A stretch of 64,000 nucleotides of DNA from an uncultured Polaribacter sp. (GTDB lineage: Bacteria > Bacteroidota > Bacteroidia > Flavobacteriales > Flavobacteriaceae), in contig NZ_CANLXV010000003.1 in assembly GCF_947495205.1 (NCBI RefSeq), positions 186,001 through 250,000 of the forward strand, read 5' to 3'. Of the stretch, positions 63,998 through 64,000 are shown piece by piece. The notes beneath the pieces are model-generated. The model did no database searches. It was not told the origin of the DNA and worked only from the letters and a program-made list of their open reading frames with translations. Position numbers and translations under genes: made by a program. Within the stretch, counting starts at the first letter, position 1. Each line of letters begins with the position of its first letter.

Positions 63998-64000
63998 AAA

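Overview
The window looks like an AT-rich chromosome segment from a Flavobacteriaceae-type member of the Bacteroidota, perhaps near Polaribacter or Tenacibaculum; the genus is a guess. Supporting signs are promoters of the Bacteroidota form TTG-N19/20-TAnnTTTG, almost no Shine-Dalgarno sequences, lipoproteins with acidic residues after the lipobox Cys, the families DUF4251, DUF4252 and DUF4350, and several short intergenic hairpin repeats that I recall from flavobacterial genomes. I see no rRNA, tRNA, CRISPR array, prophage or insertion sequence. Nearly all of it reads as vertically inherited chromosome.

Region by region. 1-6372 holds two divergent operons of the uncharacterised circularly permuted ATP-grasp / alpha-E / transglutaminase system, predicted to make or process a peptide-like product. 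6376-10342 holds aroB, proline dehydrogenase with a coupled mini-LETM1-like protein, a mercaptopyruvate-type sulfurtransferase and a small TerB-like protein. 10471-18783 is a complete histidine operon, hisG-D-C-B-H-ridA-A-F-IE. It is preceded by a His-rich leader peptide and attenuator, and its spacers carry dispersed repeats and tracts made almost only of A and C. 18866-33410 holds mostly unrelated genes: a helical hypothetical protein, a YiaA/B-like membrane protein, two transporters, two DEAD-box helicases, an SDR fused to a zinc ribbon, fumarylacetoacetase, glyA and rmuC. 33503-38067 holds an acyltransferase, a pepT/lipoprotein/beta-propeller operon and a patatin. 38130-44930 holds three S41 proteases, two of them a tandem pair with one apparently degenerate copy, and an ECF sigma / membrane protein / DUF4252 x2 operon. 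45046-51438 holds an M1 aminopeptidase, an XRE repressor divergent from an M14 carboxypeptidase with a row of palindromic operators between them, an Lrp regulator, a CPXCG protein and a pseudouridine synthase. 51595-58361 holds a DUF4251 lipoprotein and the MoxR-DUF58-DUF4350-DUF4129-SpoIIM cluster divergent from an RDD protein. 58412-63997 holds a frameshifted secreted-protein remnant, a three-gene operon of unrecognised exported proteins, and a LytS-type hybrid beta-propeller sensor kinase interrupted by one in-frame TGA.

The most interesting items are the ATP-grasp/alpha-E/transglutaminase locus, the XRE operator array whose sites sit on promoter elements, the histidine attenuator, the opal codon in the sensor kinase, and several family members that have lost key catalytic residues (SDR, second S41, RidA).
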